Source: Stichopus chloronotus (lineage: Eukaryota > Echinodermata > Holothuroidea > Aspidochirotida > Stichopodidae). From it: DNA of 64,000 nucleotides. Below, in pieces: positions 34,913 through 48,089 of the stretch; positions within the stretch are counted from its first letter, which is position 1, and every line of letters begins with the position of its first letter. The position numbers and the translations under genes are program-made. Where the stretch lies: positions 9,995,896-10,059,895 of the forward strand of contig CM037842.1 in assembly GCA_021234535.1 (NCBI GenBank). Reading direction: 5' to 3'. The notes under the pieces were generated by a model that made no database searches, was not told the origin of the DNA, and saw only the letters and a program-made list of their open reading frames with translations.

Positions 34913-37900
34913 CTGATGAAATAAATCAAACAAGAAGCGACGTAGTGGTTAATTCTCGGAGAAAAATATAAACGGAACAGTTGTTGTATCCTGGTCTGAG
35001 GGAGATACTGCAGTTTCTCTCATTCAGTTACTAAGCATATTGCTTAAGATTCAAGTAGAAATTATATACCTTGGTGAATCTTTGTCAGTTTCTTTTTTAC
35101 CTCTACAAATATTTCCTGTTTGTAGACTTTAAAAGAACAGTCGGACCAAGACGTGTGATTTTTCATTGACCCTAGACAAGGGTCTAGTGGATCAATAAAT
35201 TTCCTTACATACAAGTTAATTGCAGACAACTAATTTACCGCTTTCTTCTGTTGGCGGAACTACAATTGAATTTGATTTTCCAATTCCAAGTATATTCAAC
35301 CCATAACATATGACTTCTGATCCCATGATATCTGCCACACTGAGAGTTCCCTCTGTAGATCCAGTAACATTGGTCTCTCCTTCAATAGCAAATAGATACT
35401 TCTCAACCGGTGGGTTCGATGTGCAATTGCAGCTTAATTCAAGCATATTATACTGAAGGATACAGGCAGGGGATGCTGCATTGGAAGGAATAGAAAATGT
35501 GTGGCAGTTATACCACATATATTCATACAGATGGTTTAGGTGTAGACACGTAAATATAAGACACGTAAATATAGCAAAATTAAAATCTTTACAAATATGC
35601 GCATAATTCGGGTCAATAAGTGACTTCGTTAATTTAAATATGATGAAGTTTTGCACTTAACTCTGAAATGACAGTGCGTCTGACAGTGCACCTCGTAAAT
35701 TAATTGAAACTACGGCCATGATTAGGATTCGTATCTAACAGAAGTGTGGATAAAGGCTGATGCAGATATAACTGCGTCCAGTAGAGTAAACGATATATTC
35801 ATATGAGGATCAGTTGATTATTTTGCAGTGTTCGCTGTGCCAAGTTGATAACCTAGCATAGTATTTCCTACAAGATTTGCTACCACACGTGATATTAGGG
35901 TTGTCTCAACCTGAGGCAGTGTTGTGGAGGTGTCTCACCCCTCCAATATTTGCCAGAACGGCGACAGTTGGAATTTGTCATCTGGCAGACTAGCACATAT
36001 GGTGTAACAAGATGCCAAATATTGTTCCAGATAGTTTCTAAGGCTACTTGGTAATTAACTCTACCTCAATAAATCTGAAAGAAAATTTGAATTTCTCATA
36101 TTTCAGCCTAGGAGCGACGATAGTCGGCAAATTTGAAATACCACTTGGAATTTTCCAGTCTCAAGTTTCTACAACTGATGGCATTCAAAGATACCACCTA
36201 TTGCACCAGATTGTGTTTAAGGTTAACTGGTAGTTCAAACATTTCTAAATAATCTGAAATAGCAGTTGAAATTTCTCCATATTTCGGTCTAGGTGCGACG
36301 ATAGTCGGAATCTTAGTCTATCGCACTTATAACTGAAATAATTGCATTAAAATGCATCTTACGTTACGTAGCAGGTGGAATATTTATCAAAAATTGTTTG
36401 GGGGACACCTCCTCCCTTACATTCCTTTTGCGGACCAACCATCACACATCTCATGCTTTTCCCACCTATAATGATACTATAATGCATGACATTCTTTTCT
36501 CATCAAGCTGGAAAATGTTTCCACGTTATGCTTATACTTCGTTATGCAATCATCAATGGTTGTAGCAAACTAATGAAGAAACTAATCCCCAGAGAGTGAA
36601 AAGTTTTGGAATAACTTTAGTGGTACTATAAAAATAAATGCAAAATGTTGCACAAGATTTTTTTTAAGGTTACCATGTAGTTGAAGAGCGTAAATTTTCT
36701 AGGTTAAATTTTCTAGCAATCCAAATTAGTACCATTTTCCATAAAATGGTTTTATTATTGATTGTGAAATTGCAGCCATAAGATACCTATTTTAAGCCTG
36801 GGTACATGCAGCTCAAGTACACATAGGAGGTGCCGTTTCCTGCTATCTGGAGGTTTTGAGAAGCCAAACAGTCCGCGTCGACAGTAATCCCGCTAGTTGG
36901 TAACAAACATAATTCGGGCAAACAGTCTATCCTCAATTTCTAGACACAGGTGCCCATATGTGTTCAACAGAAAAAGTATTTGTCAATTTGTCAAATTCTC
37001 AAAAACAAAAACAAAACAAAATTGAAGAAGATGCATAACCCATTATTGTTCTTGAGTAGTCTCAGAAACGATGAGATCTACTACCTTTATTAAAAGATTG
37101 AATTTCCTGTTCACATGAGTCAAGGAATCGCAAACATGATATCCATTGTTAAGGCTGGATGCAACCAGCTCGAGTACAGCCGTGTAGTGCCGTTTCCTGC
37201 CATCTTCGAGGTTTGAAAAGTCAAATTGATTTTGGACGCTCCGGGCCAACTAATGGTGGAGCTCCACTTACATAGTCCTGTCGTTACTCAGCTGCGCCCC
37301 TTCCCCAGCCTCTTTTCTTTTGTTTGGTCGAGTCTGATAATACCCTTCTTGTGAAGACTGCAACCCCTCCCGAGAAAGTATTCCTAGAGTCCAGAACTAT
37401 TGGGGTGAGGTCATCCCTCGCTTAAAATAAAAATACACTCAGGTAGTAGAATTTTCACATCCCCATAAAGATTTGGCCTTAGCCACGGCCCTGCGTGATA
37501 TCCACTTAAAGTAGATCTCAATTGGTAAAGTTGTCTTACACAGAGTAAGTTACGTGTATCTACTGTTCTACTACAATTAGCCCCAAAAAGTCTGCCGAGT
37601 TCTATTTTGACTTAAGCAGTCGTGGTAGCTGAATTAAATGATTATTCATCAATACTTACATAGAAACTGTGTCATCGTGATATTTTCAACACTGATTTGT
37701 CCAAAAGTCTGACAGGTAACAGATGTGCCCGTGGTATCAGTAGGTAATGAGATGTTGAACGTGGCAATGGTGTCCCATAGTAATCCACTGGGATTCGTCT
37801 CACTGACGGTAGGCATCGACCAGCCACCTTCTCCAGCTCTAATTCTAATTGAAACTTCTGGTTTTGCTCCAGTGGCACGGCAGGTAATGGAAATATTTGG

Positions 37901-40790
37901 CATGAAAGATGTTTCGATGATTCCGTTGACTTTCATATCTAGATTTGGTGCAACTGAATGAAACAGATACAAAATTGTATTCTGAAATATTTGCATACCT
38001 GTCATTATCTGGTTGATTCATATACCTTATATTTCTGATTGTAAGAAAACCAAGCACATTGAATTTAAACATAAAGATACACCCCAATATTAGTGTGACT
38101 TTCTAAGAATCACAATTATTGTAAAAGACTGCAATAATTGGATTACTTTGATAAGTTGTTTTTGTAGAAATTTCTACGAGCGATTTGATTTCCTTTGTAA
38201 AATTGGGTACAGCATCCTCTGCTACAGACAAGTTAACCTTTGTATCAGAGCACTAAATTTTCCTTTGAAATAAGAATGCACACTACTAAAACAAAGTTAG
38301 ATAGCTAGTTATAACAGTTGGGTCAAATGTATTTTGTTTATACATAACAAGCATATTGTAAGAATGCAAATGTTACGTCAGTTGCACGACGAGAGATAAA
38401 ATGATTGCAGTTGTTCACTCTGGTGTGGATAGACTGTGGTAATGTATTGGGCAACACGGTATATTTGCGGTTGTTTTAGTTCAATTAGAAGACTTGCTTT
38501 TTCCTCCCATTGCAATTGCATACAATTTAGTAGTCTCATTTACTTTGGCTGAGAGATGTTGATGAGTACTATCTATAGTGGAATACTAATTGGATTGTGC
38601 TACCCAAGCATTATGTATTGAAGGCCAAAGTACACAATTATTATTCGACCAAAGTTTCATTTTCGTTTAGTACTACATTCTATTTAAATATCACGCAAGA
38701 ATTATTCTTATTATTCTGTTGCTGTTGAAGCTGTTGTCTAAAAATGAAAACTGACTAAAGTTACTGGGGTTTTTCTCTTTCTTTTATTCGCTTACGCATC
38801 TCATTTGCTTTATGTTTTAGGGTAACCTATTTGATGTTCATACTTATGAACATAGAATAGTCCTCTCTAAAATAATACAGTAGATATTCTTAAGATAACA
38901 CCTAGGTCAGGTTCATCACACATTTAAATCTTAGACTGCAATATATCATACGAGTAAAAGTTGCTGCAAGGAAAGGGCGGACGTCTACATTATAAATTAA
39001 ATTTGGAGGCTGAGATCGAGATTTGCATTGTTAGATCATTGTTTCGTCAAGAAGACAAGTCGATATTGATAAGCATTTGTTAGTGTCATATGAAAAATGT
39101 TAATCACACTATATTCAATTTCAACTTATTTTTGCACAGTGTCAAGGTTACAATCATGAAATGAACAACTAATCTAAATTACGACATATATAGAACAGTA
39201 TACGAAACAGTGTCAAAGTTTATCAAAGATTTGTGACGACAGAAAACCAACGATAAAACAACATAACACAAAGAAGAAAACAGCAAAAGGAAAAGAAAAA
39301 ATCAGTTTGAGAGAAAGAGAATAAGACAGACCGTGTAAAGTTGGGGCCATGATTACGAATTTTCTGATAATCTTCTGAGTGCTTTCGGAAAGTGATTGAG
39401 TGAAAGTGTAGGAGGCTGAAGAAGTGGGGGAACGATCTTCCAACAATTTTTTATATTTCTAGCATACTGGCCACGAATTAGAGTTTAAATGGCATTGGTG
39501 TATTACAATGCACTCATGAATGTTAAAAAGTATGCATATCAAAAAAAAAAAAAAATGCTGACTCATTTCTCAACAAACGAGAATTTACTTCTTTCAGATA
39601 ATTCTGTCCACTATGTCAAATGATAGAGCAGTAATTACCTAGCATAAATAACATACAGAGGCACTGAAGCCACGGATCCATGTTGCTAATCAATAAATAA
39701 TGTACCCTTGCTAAATGACTTATAACATGTGCAATATGTATGCCACTAACCATTCATTGATTTACTGAAAATTTGGCATAAAATGTGGCGTGGAAATTTG
39801 GCATAGAAATTTGAACATTAACTGAGCAATTGAATATTTTAATCGCATTTAACATTCAAACCGAAAGTATGAGTATTTACTCTCAGTATTAGTTGATTCT
39901 ATTCGTTTATTGTAACTGATGATCTCCATTCTGAGAGTCAAATGATTCTATTATGGCTTTGAGTTTAATGTCTAATACATTGGTAATGCATGGGGGCATA
40001 CATTTGGAAAAGCAAAACATATTTTGCATTTACCTTCAATAGATACATTCACCATTTCTTTCCCCATACTGTCACTGCAGAAGTATTCTCCTTCATCATC
40101 CAGGTCTGCACTCCCAATTATTAAAGTTGAACTGTCCTCTAGAATTTCGACTTCAAAATTGCTATATTGTTTTGCTTTCGAATACCTGACATCGTCATTA
40201 AACAATATAGTCCCTTTCGATGTTGTCCAGAGCAATTTATCTTGGTAATTCTCTCTGTAACATGTAAGTCGTATATTGCTTCCCTTGGAATGTATTGCCA
40301 CGGTATCCTCCAGCTTTGCCGTTAGTGCTGCAACAATAATGCATACATATAATGCATTACCAGTAGAACACTCAACATGAGTGATTTAACCCATGTGAAA
40401 ACGTGAAATGGAATTAATGTTGACTTGCATTAAATCAGTCACTTTTACAAATTCAAATATACCAACTGTTATGTAACTTTGACTTCTTGTATTAACCAAT
40501 AATGATGTGACAAATTATTTTGCCTTAAATATGTGCGTAACCATGAACAACAATTATGCTAGTTGGCAAATGTTGTAAAAAAGAGAGACGTAAAAAATTA
40601 ATACTCACACATACTTAAATATTTAGACCACATCCACGAGTGTGACTAATTAAAATTTACTCGAAGACAAACACAATACTTTGCAATCTTCTACAGTCAT
40701 ATCAATGTGAGTCCCAATGTAAACTTTAATACCTGATTGGCATACTAATTGGATGAATATAAAACGTATAGTCTGCATTTTCCGAAGTTC
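34802..40790 (-). CDS. Ig-domain transmembrane receptor gene (five exons seen)
   Basis: The locus has a signal-peptide exon (40790-40733), Ig-like exons (40327-40034, 37953-37660, 35475-35239) and a transmembrane exon (34912-34802). Each internal exon is bounded by AG and GT and all junctions are phase 1, so the joined frame stays open throughout. The product would be a type I membrane protein with three Ig-like domains outside the cell, perhaps a recognition or adhesion receptor. Exon plan and sequence match the plus-strand gene starting at 49225, so the cytoplasmic part may also be kinase-like, but no exon for it was found below 34802. The ligand is unknown. Confidence 0.8.
35239..35475 (-). 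CDS. Receptor exon: third Ig-like domain
   Basis: Exon of 237 bp, phase 1 in and out, acceptor CCAATGCAG, donor GTAAAT. It has an Ig-like pattern with cysteines in ELSCNCTSNPP and EVICYGLN, separated by about 40 residues, and an NVTGS glycosylation site. It has no tryptophan or DxGxYxC, so it is a membrane-proximal, degenerate C2-like domain. Its plus-strand relative (52065-52268) shares PPV..Y.F.I and CYGLN..GIG.SN.I but carries a stop. Confidence 0.78.
35930..36720 (+). repeat. Repeat cluster, ~160-185 bp spacing
   Basis: Anchors GAACGGCGACAGTTGG (near 35954), GAGCGACGATAGTCGG (36113) and GTGCGACGATAGTCGG (36294) recur, together with a ...TTGCACCAGATT..TTTAAGGTTA-CTGGTAGTT block (near 36010, 36200 and 36645). 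This makes three to four diverged copies inside the intron between the second and third Ig exons of the minus-strand gene. Single relatives lie near 12722 and 43430. Confidence 0.6.
36796..37250 (+). repeat. Direct repeat pair about 355 bp apart
   Basis: Near 36796-36870 and 37150-37215 both copies read CAGCTC.AGTACA followed by GTGCCGTTTCCTGC-ATCT and GAGGTTT-GA. They are in the same intron as the 35.93-36.72 kb cluster and may be part of the same transposable element. Confidence 0.6.
37660..37953 (-). CDS. Receptor exon: second Ig-like domain
   Basis: Exon of 294 bp, phase 1 in and out; acceptor TTTCATTCAG, donor GTAAGT. C2-like domain: first cysteine in ISITCRATGAKPEVSI, second in SVTCQTFGQISVENIT. 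Asn-linked sites NISIT, NISLP and NITMT are present. The plus-strand relative (51357-51668) shares S.TC.A.GA.PEVSI, the GLL.DT segment and CQT.GQ.SV.N, which leaves little doubt that the two are homologous. Confidence 0.88.
38100..40033 (-). other. Intron between Ig exons 1 and 2
   Basis: About 2.1 kb of AT-rich DNA with poly-A runs (39540) and no recognised repeat family. Short tandem words such as AAATTTGGCATA occur near 39770-39815. Confidence 0.55.
40034..40327 (-). CDS. Receptor exon: first Ig domain (V-type)
   Basis: Exon of 294 bp, phase 1 in and out, acceptor TTGTTGCAG, donor GTAAAT. Canonical V-set landmarks: first cysteine in NIRLTCYREN, tryptophan in KLLWTTSKG, and the DDEGEYFCSD motif with the second cysteine. 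It is membrane-distal and likely the ligand-binding domain. The relative on the plus strand (49225-49518) is exactly the same length and shares the pattern S.IR.TC, W..S.G.ILFN, and DDEGEY.CSD. The lower intron contains GCATGGGGGC repeats of no clear meaning. Confidence 0.9.
40733..40790 (-). CDS. Receptor exon: start codon and signal peptide
   Basis: The ATG lies at 40778-40776 and the frame gives MQTIRFIFIQLVCQS before a phase-1 GTATTA donor; the next exon completes the codon to Ala. This is a short hydrophobic signal peptide with a likely cleavage site just after the junction. An acceptor-like TTTATTTTCAG ends at 40791, so a further 5' UTR exon may exist upstream. An alternative is transcription starting nearby, which I cannot exclude. 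Confidence 0.72.
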
Positions 40791-42639
40791 CTGAAAATAA
40801 ACAGAAACATAAGATTTTTAAATATATCTCATAAAATGTCTCTTACGTGATACCTACCGGTTTGGCGTCAGGAAGATATAACTAGGGGAAAGATTAAATC
40901 ATTCAGTTATGATACTCTCAAGTCTCATTTCATTGTAAAAGTTGTTGCTTGTTTTTCACTGAAGAATAATCATATTTGGTGATAACATTGACAATATAAT
41001 CAAACTTGAGAAAATTCTTTAGTTAGGTCAGGAATAGTATGATGCATTTCCATGCTACTTACTCCTCATGGGCCTCTGATCAACATTTCCATTGTAATCT
41101 TGGTATTGAAGTGATCGGATCTGTAAAGATTATTACTCAGTTCCTTGTAGTTTCCGAATCTTTGAAAGTTATTATTCAGTTCCTAGTGTTTTCTTGTTTA
41201 CTTTACATGACAACAACCAGAAAATGGTTTAAATAAACTGGTTATTCCCCGAGCTATTTTGTGTTCCCAAGAATGTTTCGGCTATTTCGAACAGTAGCTT
41301 TACAGGTTTCGTCATTTGATGATTAAGTGAATTAAAATTAGAATTCCATTATTTTTGGTAAAATGAATAACTCTAAACTATTAAGCTGGAATATTATGAA
41401 ATAGCATGAAGTCCATTCCCACGACAGAAATATTATTCTTTACTGTTAAAGGCCAAGGACTATTCGGTATAAGCAAACTTTCTCTACGTTTGTAAAGGTA
41501 CTGGGTGTTCCTAATCCGTTGCCCTTTGCTCAGGCGACTGACCTAATTATTATCGATTGTTTCTAGTTTTCGTTTATCTATACTTGAAGTCTATGCATAA
41601 CTCAATAATGCAATGACCATATTCTGAAGAAAAAGACTTGTTAAACTTTAACATGTAATAACCAATATGTAATAACCATATTCTGAAAAAAAAAAGAATT
41701 GTCAAGACTTTTACGCCAATAAATTTGAAGGAAAGTGTATTATGCACTTCACTACAATTCCAAGACGTATTCTAAACTATTAAGAAATAAGTAAAGTTAT
41801 ATCGACATCGGAAATAGAGAGTAATGCACGATCGATGGTTAGTGTGTCCATCGATACCAGTAACCCAAGTAACCCAGGGGCAGTGTTTGTAAATGAAATC
41901 TTTAATACTCTTTTCCTGTCACTAGGTGAGACATAAGGTAGGTTGGGTTATAAATAAATAAAAGAGAGTAAAGAGCAGAAAAAACTAGCAGACGTAGCAA
42001 TATTGATGTCATGTGTAACCACGGAATGCCCATACTGACTTGGTAATTCAACACACAAAGTCCACGGACTTTCAAATAATAACGAACTCCACGAGTACAA
42101 TGTGCACTTACATTACAGAAAAGAATGCAGCTCAGATTGATATGATCTATTTCAAACTTGTGATGATTTGTGTGCTTCTAAATGATTTTACGTTTGCTTA
42201 AACTATGTTCATTGTGTTAGAATGCATGAGAGCTAATCGAAAACCAGCTGCTATATGCTATCACAATTTACATGTTTCTGAATGATGAGGCTACCATTAG
42301 TTTTGTGCGTGTGTATGTATATGTAAAATATATACACATATGCAGGAACATACAGCATACACGTATACGGGACCAGAGCTTATGTCGATCCATCGTTGAA
42401 TAACTTTTCATTAAAGGATCTTGCTAAGGTCTCTTCTTTCATCTTCCTCCTAGGTGAAAACAAGATTCTCGTTATGTCGGTGGCAAATTAAAGGATAATC
42501 AACGCTGAATAATTTATCAGCTGTAGGATAACGCACAATGGGGGAGGTGGGGGGGAGGGGTAAATGCAAGCAATGCAAGACGGCGCAGAACGAGTGTATC
42601 CAACGATTGTTGTAACGCCCGGGAGTGAATTATACTACA
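40791..42639. other. Intergenic, no gene seen
   Basis: This is the left half of the space between the two divergent receptor genes. It contains a small near-duplicate (AATGACCATATTCTGAA / AATAACCATATTCTGAA, near 41613 and 41670) and a G-rich tract at 42540. No promoter motif can be assigned with confidence. Confidence 0.45.
42540..42560 (+). other. G-rich tract, possible G-quadruplex
   Basis: G runs of 5, 2, 7 and 4 with one-base spacers (A, T, A). The long runs can be split to supply four G-triplets with short loops. It lies between the divergent receptor genes. Confidence 0.5.
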
Positions 42640-42715
42640 CAGGTCAAAAGTTGATTCCCCTTGTTTATGCATATAAACGAAAAATTGATAAAAAAGTACG
42701 AAAAGAAAGGAATTT
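42640..42715 (+). repeat. Repeat fragment related to 31470-31545
   Basis: Described under 31470-31545. Confidence 0.5.
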
Positions 42716-42844
42716 GGTTCTTAATTAACCTATTTTCCATGAAAATGAATCGTCAGAAAAGGTAAACAAATTTACAACATACCAATTTTATTCGTAAGCA
42801 AAACAGAGAGAGTAGCTTTAAACAAAAGGAATAGAAATAACAAT

Positions 42845-42930
42845 TGACATAGCAACAATGCCTTGGTTGGTTTTGCTGTTACATAGTGTACTAATATGCG
42901 TATGCTGTGGTTCAACCTAAGTAACGTTAA
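42845..42930 (+). repeat. Dispersed repeat, inverted copy of 2080-2165
   Basis: Described under 2080-2165. Confidence 0.55.
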
Positions 42931-45279
42931 ATCTACGAACTTCGAATCGACCGTTACTTCACTATAACTGGTAATACTGTTCTAGTCATTGCTTTGTGTA
43001 AAATATAGCAGACAGAAAAAAAAAAAAACACTGCCGATCTACGGTTTTATTGTATTCATCTGCCGATGATTGACGGTGATTTATCCTCTTGGTTCATCGG
43101 CGCATAATCCACAGCCAATAAGAGTAGATGACTTTTCCCAAGTTTGTATGAATATGCTATCACTCATGTTTAGTATGCAACTGCGAGAGACTCGGAGTAG
43201 CAATGAACTACTGGAATTCGCATATTAACGTGAATAAATATTGTTACTAGGAAATACCCCCCTCCCCAAAAACACAAAGCCAGACCACACAAGTTATGAA
43301 AAGTAGTGAAAACTACTGGCACCTGAGTCCTTCTGCCCAAATCGAAGTGACCCGTCAAAGCAATGCACGAACTACTAGTGTAGCCTAAAACTCTTGGAAA
43401 AGATGATTGACGTCTTGACCGGAGTGGTGAGTATCACACGCCCCCAAAATGTCAGAGCCACAATAGTCGGGAAGCCTGAAATTGGAATCCTTCATATGTC
43501 AATCCTTCCCATTTAATAACCTCAGTATATTAAAAATAGTGCACCAAATTGCATGCAGGATTACCTGCTTATTAAAACATTTGTCCAAAAATTAACAACT
43601 GTTACCGCTAGAAAATAAACACTCTTGGACTAACCGTCATGGAAACGTGGATTTCGAGGAATTTCTTCAAACTATTTGAATATTACATTAGAATATTGCG
43701 TTAGATACCCATATACTAATCCACGGGGCAACTATCACCCAATTAAAGTGTTAGAGTTCCCCCTCCCTCCATCAAAATACTTTAGCGTCACTCCTGCGAG
43801 CATGACAATCTTCGCATTTACTTTTCTCTCATTTTTGTTATTTTTGAAACTACCTTTATTTAGGTGGTATCCGCATTGACCCACTGGAGTGGCAACGGCG
43901 CCCTCAATGAAGAATATAAATAATACCTATTCCGCAGGCTATTGACTATTAGGCCTACACACAATCTGATCATTTGTGAATGTTAGTACTGAGCTTACCT
44001 ATAATTAAAGTAACAGTGTGAGAAGCTAAACTAATATGACATACCTTACTTTAAAAAAGCGTTTGAAAAAAGACGGTCCTTGTAAAAATGTTTTGAGCAT
44101 AAAGTTGAAGGGATGGGTTGCTTTTTGGTATTGTTGCTCCTTCTCTTCCACTTCTCGTTCTAAATAAATATCTATACCTGCTCTCCACCACTTCTTACTT
44201 CAGTATCATCGGGCGGTTCTTTGATTTTTCTCAGTGACCTGTTTTTAGAGAAAAGCATTGCAGAACTTCTTGGTATATGCTTAATGACATAATTTTCACA
44301 AGAAGAGTGTAATGAAATTTAATTCAATCGTTGCATATCACGGAGAAATATATATGTTTGCATCAATATTTGCTGGTAATGGCATACATGAATCAGTGAT
44401 CCTGTTTTTGTTTTTGCTTTTTGTTAGGTAGAACGGCTTACGTTCAGTTGTTTTGTTGGAAACTGAGCAACTGAGCCACTGAACAACAAAACACTGACCT
44501 CAAAGATATTAGCGAGGCAACTTTTCTGTCAAAGCCATGGTGAGACATTCCTGTTAATGAATGACTGCTGAAGAAACCTGCCATAGACTTTAACAACAGA
44601 TCCCACTACCTCACAACAATACTAGTGAGGGGAGGGAGTCGTAACGGAGAAGGAGATATAACACAAAGGTTAACTTATGCTAATCCTATTATATTTTTCC
44701 CTGTGTGATAAATTTCAGTTCAGAAACGGATGGGAACAGCTTAGAGAGCTCTTTAACTTGATGTATCTTATTTTAATGGCATGCAAGGAATGTTCATTCA
44801 TACCTGCCTGTGAAAAAGAATTACGTAAAATAAAGCTTTGATAAAGGTTCGTTGTCTACAGTAGCGTGAGAACCAAAGTGACTTTGAAATCAACACAAAC
44901 TGGTTTACGAGAATAACATAGAACGTTTGCAAATGTCAAGAACTGTCATAACAGTGTATTTGACTGTAGCATTTTATCAAGTTCCCCAAAAGTTGGGAGG
45001 TGTGCAGAGAATGTATGGATGTTCGACATCCATTTTCATCTACTGTAAGAGGAGTCGAAACAGGTAGGAAAATGAAAAGTCATTTTCAAGAATAACGACT
45101 GGCAATGTTATAGTAATGGGGTTTTCCAATTCCGCAGGTTACAACGGAGCAATCAACTAGACCTTTCATGTTAATTTCTAATACCTTTTTTTGAATCTGT
45201 AAAAGGTGAACAAAAGATCTGATTTGTGCGAAAAGTAGGCTACATCAAAGGAAGAAGTTTCTGTTGTATCTCCTTCTCA
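42931..45279. other. Intergenic; one repeat fragment near 43.43-43.56 kb
   Basis: The part near 43430-43560 has GAGCCACAATAGTCGGGAA and a TGCACCAAATTG block like the family at 35930-36720. The rest shows no exon. No signal-peptide exon for the plus-strand receptor was recognised. Confidence 0.4.
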
Positions 45280-45800
45280 GTTGTACCTCCCCGGTAAGAC
45301 TGACTGGCCTGTAAATACATGGCTGTCATCTATCGTCTTTCTTTAAAAACTGAAGTGATATAAGCAGACCTCCAGTCCTCGGGAACACAACCTTCTGTCA
45401 AGATGTTACTAAACACCCATGACAATGAAACACAGGCATGATGAGCAAATGATCTCAACAAAATTGAAAAGATTGCATCCCGAACACAGGCCTTACAAAA
45501 TTGAGAGGATGCAGCTCTTTCATAACATCATTAAGAGATGAAACAGAGTCCAAACAGAGTCCATATTCGCTTATGTAAACCGACAAAAAAAATCATTAAG
45601 AAAGTTTGCAAGATTTTGACTATCAGTTACCACGTGTTCTGGATTAGGATCTCTAAGAGAGACAAGAGAATCATTTACCTTTTGCTCAGGCCTAACATAA
45701 GAAAAGAACGTCTTAGAGTTATCCTTACTGTTGTCACTTCAAACAAAACTTTCAGGGACATATACGGTGACATCCATAGTACACAGAATACGTCGACCAG
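45280..45800 (-). mobile_element. LINE fragment: linker and start of RT
   Basis: On the minus strand the frame at about 45735-45590 reads KTFFSYVRPEQKVNDSLV... LANFLNDFF, the linker that precedes the RT of jockey/CR1-type LINEs. Further on (about 45400-45290) come EGCVPEDWRSAYITSVFKK and IYRPVSLTG, the first RT motif. Frames change in between and the element stops there, so the catalytic RT core is missing. The same linker-to-RT motif order is present in the LINE at 61.0-62.76 kb, though that one starts later. Confidence 0.75.
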
Positions 45801-48089
45801 GAAACGGTATACAAACGTCCAAAACAAAGAAAGGATACGTTAGACCTATATGCCTGTACAGCAACAAAAATGACGTTAAAAATGGAACAGGCCAATATAA
45901 ACAAAAAGGGAACGCTAACAAAGCTTAAGGTATTTGACCTATTTGTAATGAAAAGCACAGGTCCGGAAAACCGGAAATTATCTTAGCCTACATCAGCCTA
46001 TCTTAGTAGTTTAGCATAACTAGAACCAAACAAAATGGCATGATAAGTCTCCGAAGTAGAAAACACAGAGCAACGAAAATAGTGCAAAAATAAACGTTGG
46101 AGAAGAATAAGCAAAAAGATACAAACTGAAACACGTGTGGTAGTAGCAAGATTGAAAGAAGAAACTAACACAACAAAGAAGAAGAGCTAGGCTACAGAGT
46201 TACACAATGGTACGATATGATAACGGGATGCTGCACCGACAGCTTGTTAAAGCTAGATCAAATATTAAAGAAAAAACTTACGAAAGATCGTAGAAATCAC
46301 AGGAGAATCACTGAAAATGTAAGAGGAAAACCTCACGAAGGAGTAAGAAGTAAAGCAAGGGCACTAAAACCAAATTAAATTGTAATCAAAATTCTAACAT
46401 TGAAAAGCACGTCTGTTCCAATGTCGTCAATATCGTTAGTCAAGGCACTGAAGCCGCCCAACAAAACTGCACAAAACAATGATGCACACTTACTCACGCC
46501 AGACATTCAATGTTTACTTTCGTTGGGTAAAGTCCACTGTCTAAAAGCGGTAGTATAAAGATCACAGAACCAGTCCTCAATTAATTTATCCAGTAAAATA
46601 TGTCATCAGTGTTGCTTAGTATGCAATGTATATATTCTTTGCGTATCAACGTGTGATTTATGTCCGTTAAATTCATTATCATAAGAATCAACGCAGTAGT
46701 TACAATGAACTAGTTTAAAGTTAGAATACCATCAAACAAAATTTTGCACATATTCTACCTTTAGGTACTGATATTTTGCCGTAATGATTACGCTGTTTAC
46801 ATTCGCACTTCCAGTAGGTATTAATAGTAGGTAATAACGGGGCATCAACTTGTTGTTTAATTTTCTGACATGCAGTCGGAATCCTGGAGCATGTCCTGGA
46901 ATAGACTCGGAAATCCATACGAACTCAAGTGCACAAGTACACCCACACAAACAAACACATACACTCACTTATACGCAGGTATAGATCCATATAAAAGGTA
47001 TTTGGGGAAGACGCCAGATCCACCTATATACTTAAGGTTATCAAATTGCAAATGAGACCGTCTCCAATTTTGTGAGCTTTCCTACGAACACGACGCGTAA
47101 GGTAACAAACCACGAGGCATTATTAGCCATTTTAATGCCCATGGATTTCAATGGAGCATGTCTACCAAGGACAGAAGTGAGAGAAGTGTTACTATCCTCG
47201 TTACTATTTACTGGTGCATTAAAGTCATTTAGAACGATTTCAGACACGCAGTGACTGTGGTCATCAGAACAATTATGTTATTAATACCCTTAAGCTGACT
47301 GTATTTGAGTAGCTTTAGGTATTCTAACATCTTTTTTTAATTTCGGCACCCAACGTGACAGGATAGTGATCACTAAATAGTTGAAATAATATTACATCAA
47401 CAACCTGGCAACATTTGTGAGTGGAATCATCAATATGCCGAATAGGATGAAGGCAGGAGAGTATACCATAAAATTTATTTCTAAGGTTGTCAGTACATCT
47501 TCTTTATCCATAGGGATACAAAGGGTCATAAAGAGGTCATAACATGCAAACTAGAACATCGTTAAAACTGGTTTCTCTCAATATTTGCACAAACTGATAT
47601 CCAAAACTGCCTTTGGTGTACTTGTGACATCATCCAATGTTATGCAATCAAAGTTTTTATATTTTACAGTTGAAAGATTCCATTTGAAAAATCTAAGTTT
47701 CTGCGTAAGGTCATATGCTAATAATATAATCAGTAACAGATTCATGCATGAGCTATCTCTCCAAAATAATTGAAAATGCTTCTACTTGGACATATTTTCA
47801 CTGATTTTTTTAACACTTACACACATTGTTTCTGAAAGAGTGGGTCAGGTAAAGTATTCTGGAATTTCGGGTAAGTTCGATGTAAGATTGTGCAAAATAG
47901 TTATCCCCCTACGCATGTGCATGCACTGATGCGTTGTTAGTGATAAATTCAGGGTGTTCATGTATCTCCATGGTCATGGGCCTATAGCGCACTCCATTAC
48001 ATTCTGCAAAAAACGTTTTCCTCCTACAGATTCTTCTCTTGTACAATGTTGATAATCTAATTGAAATAATGGAACTCTGCTAGTAACAC
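45801..48089. other. No gene seen
   Basis: This is upstream of the LINE fragment and could include more decayed LINE sequence, but no motif is clear. A CA-rich tract lies at 46935-46975. No first exon of the plus-strand receptor was found. Confidence 0.4.
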
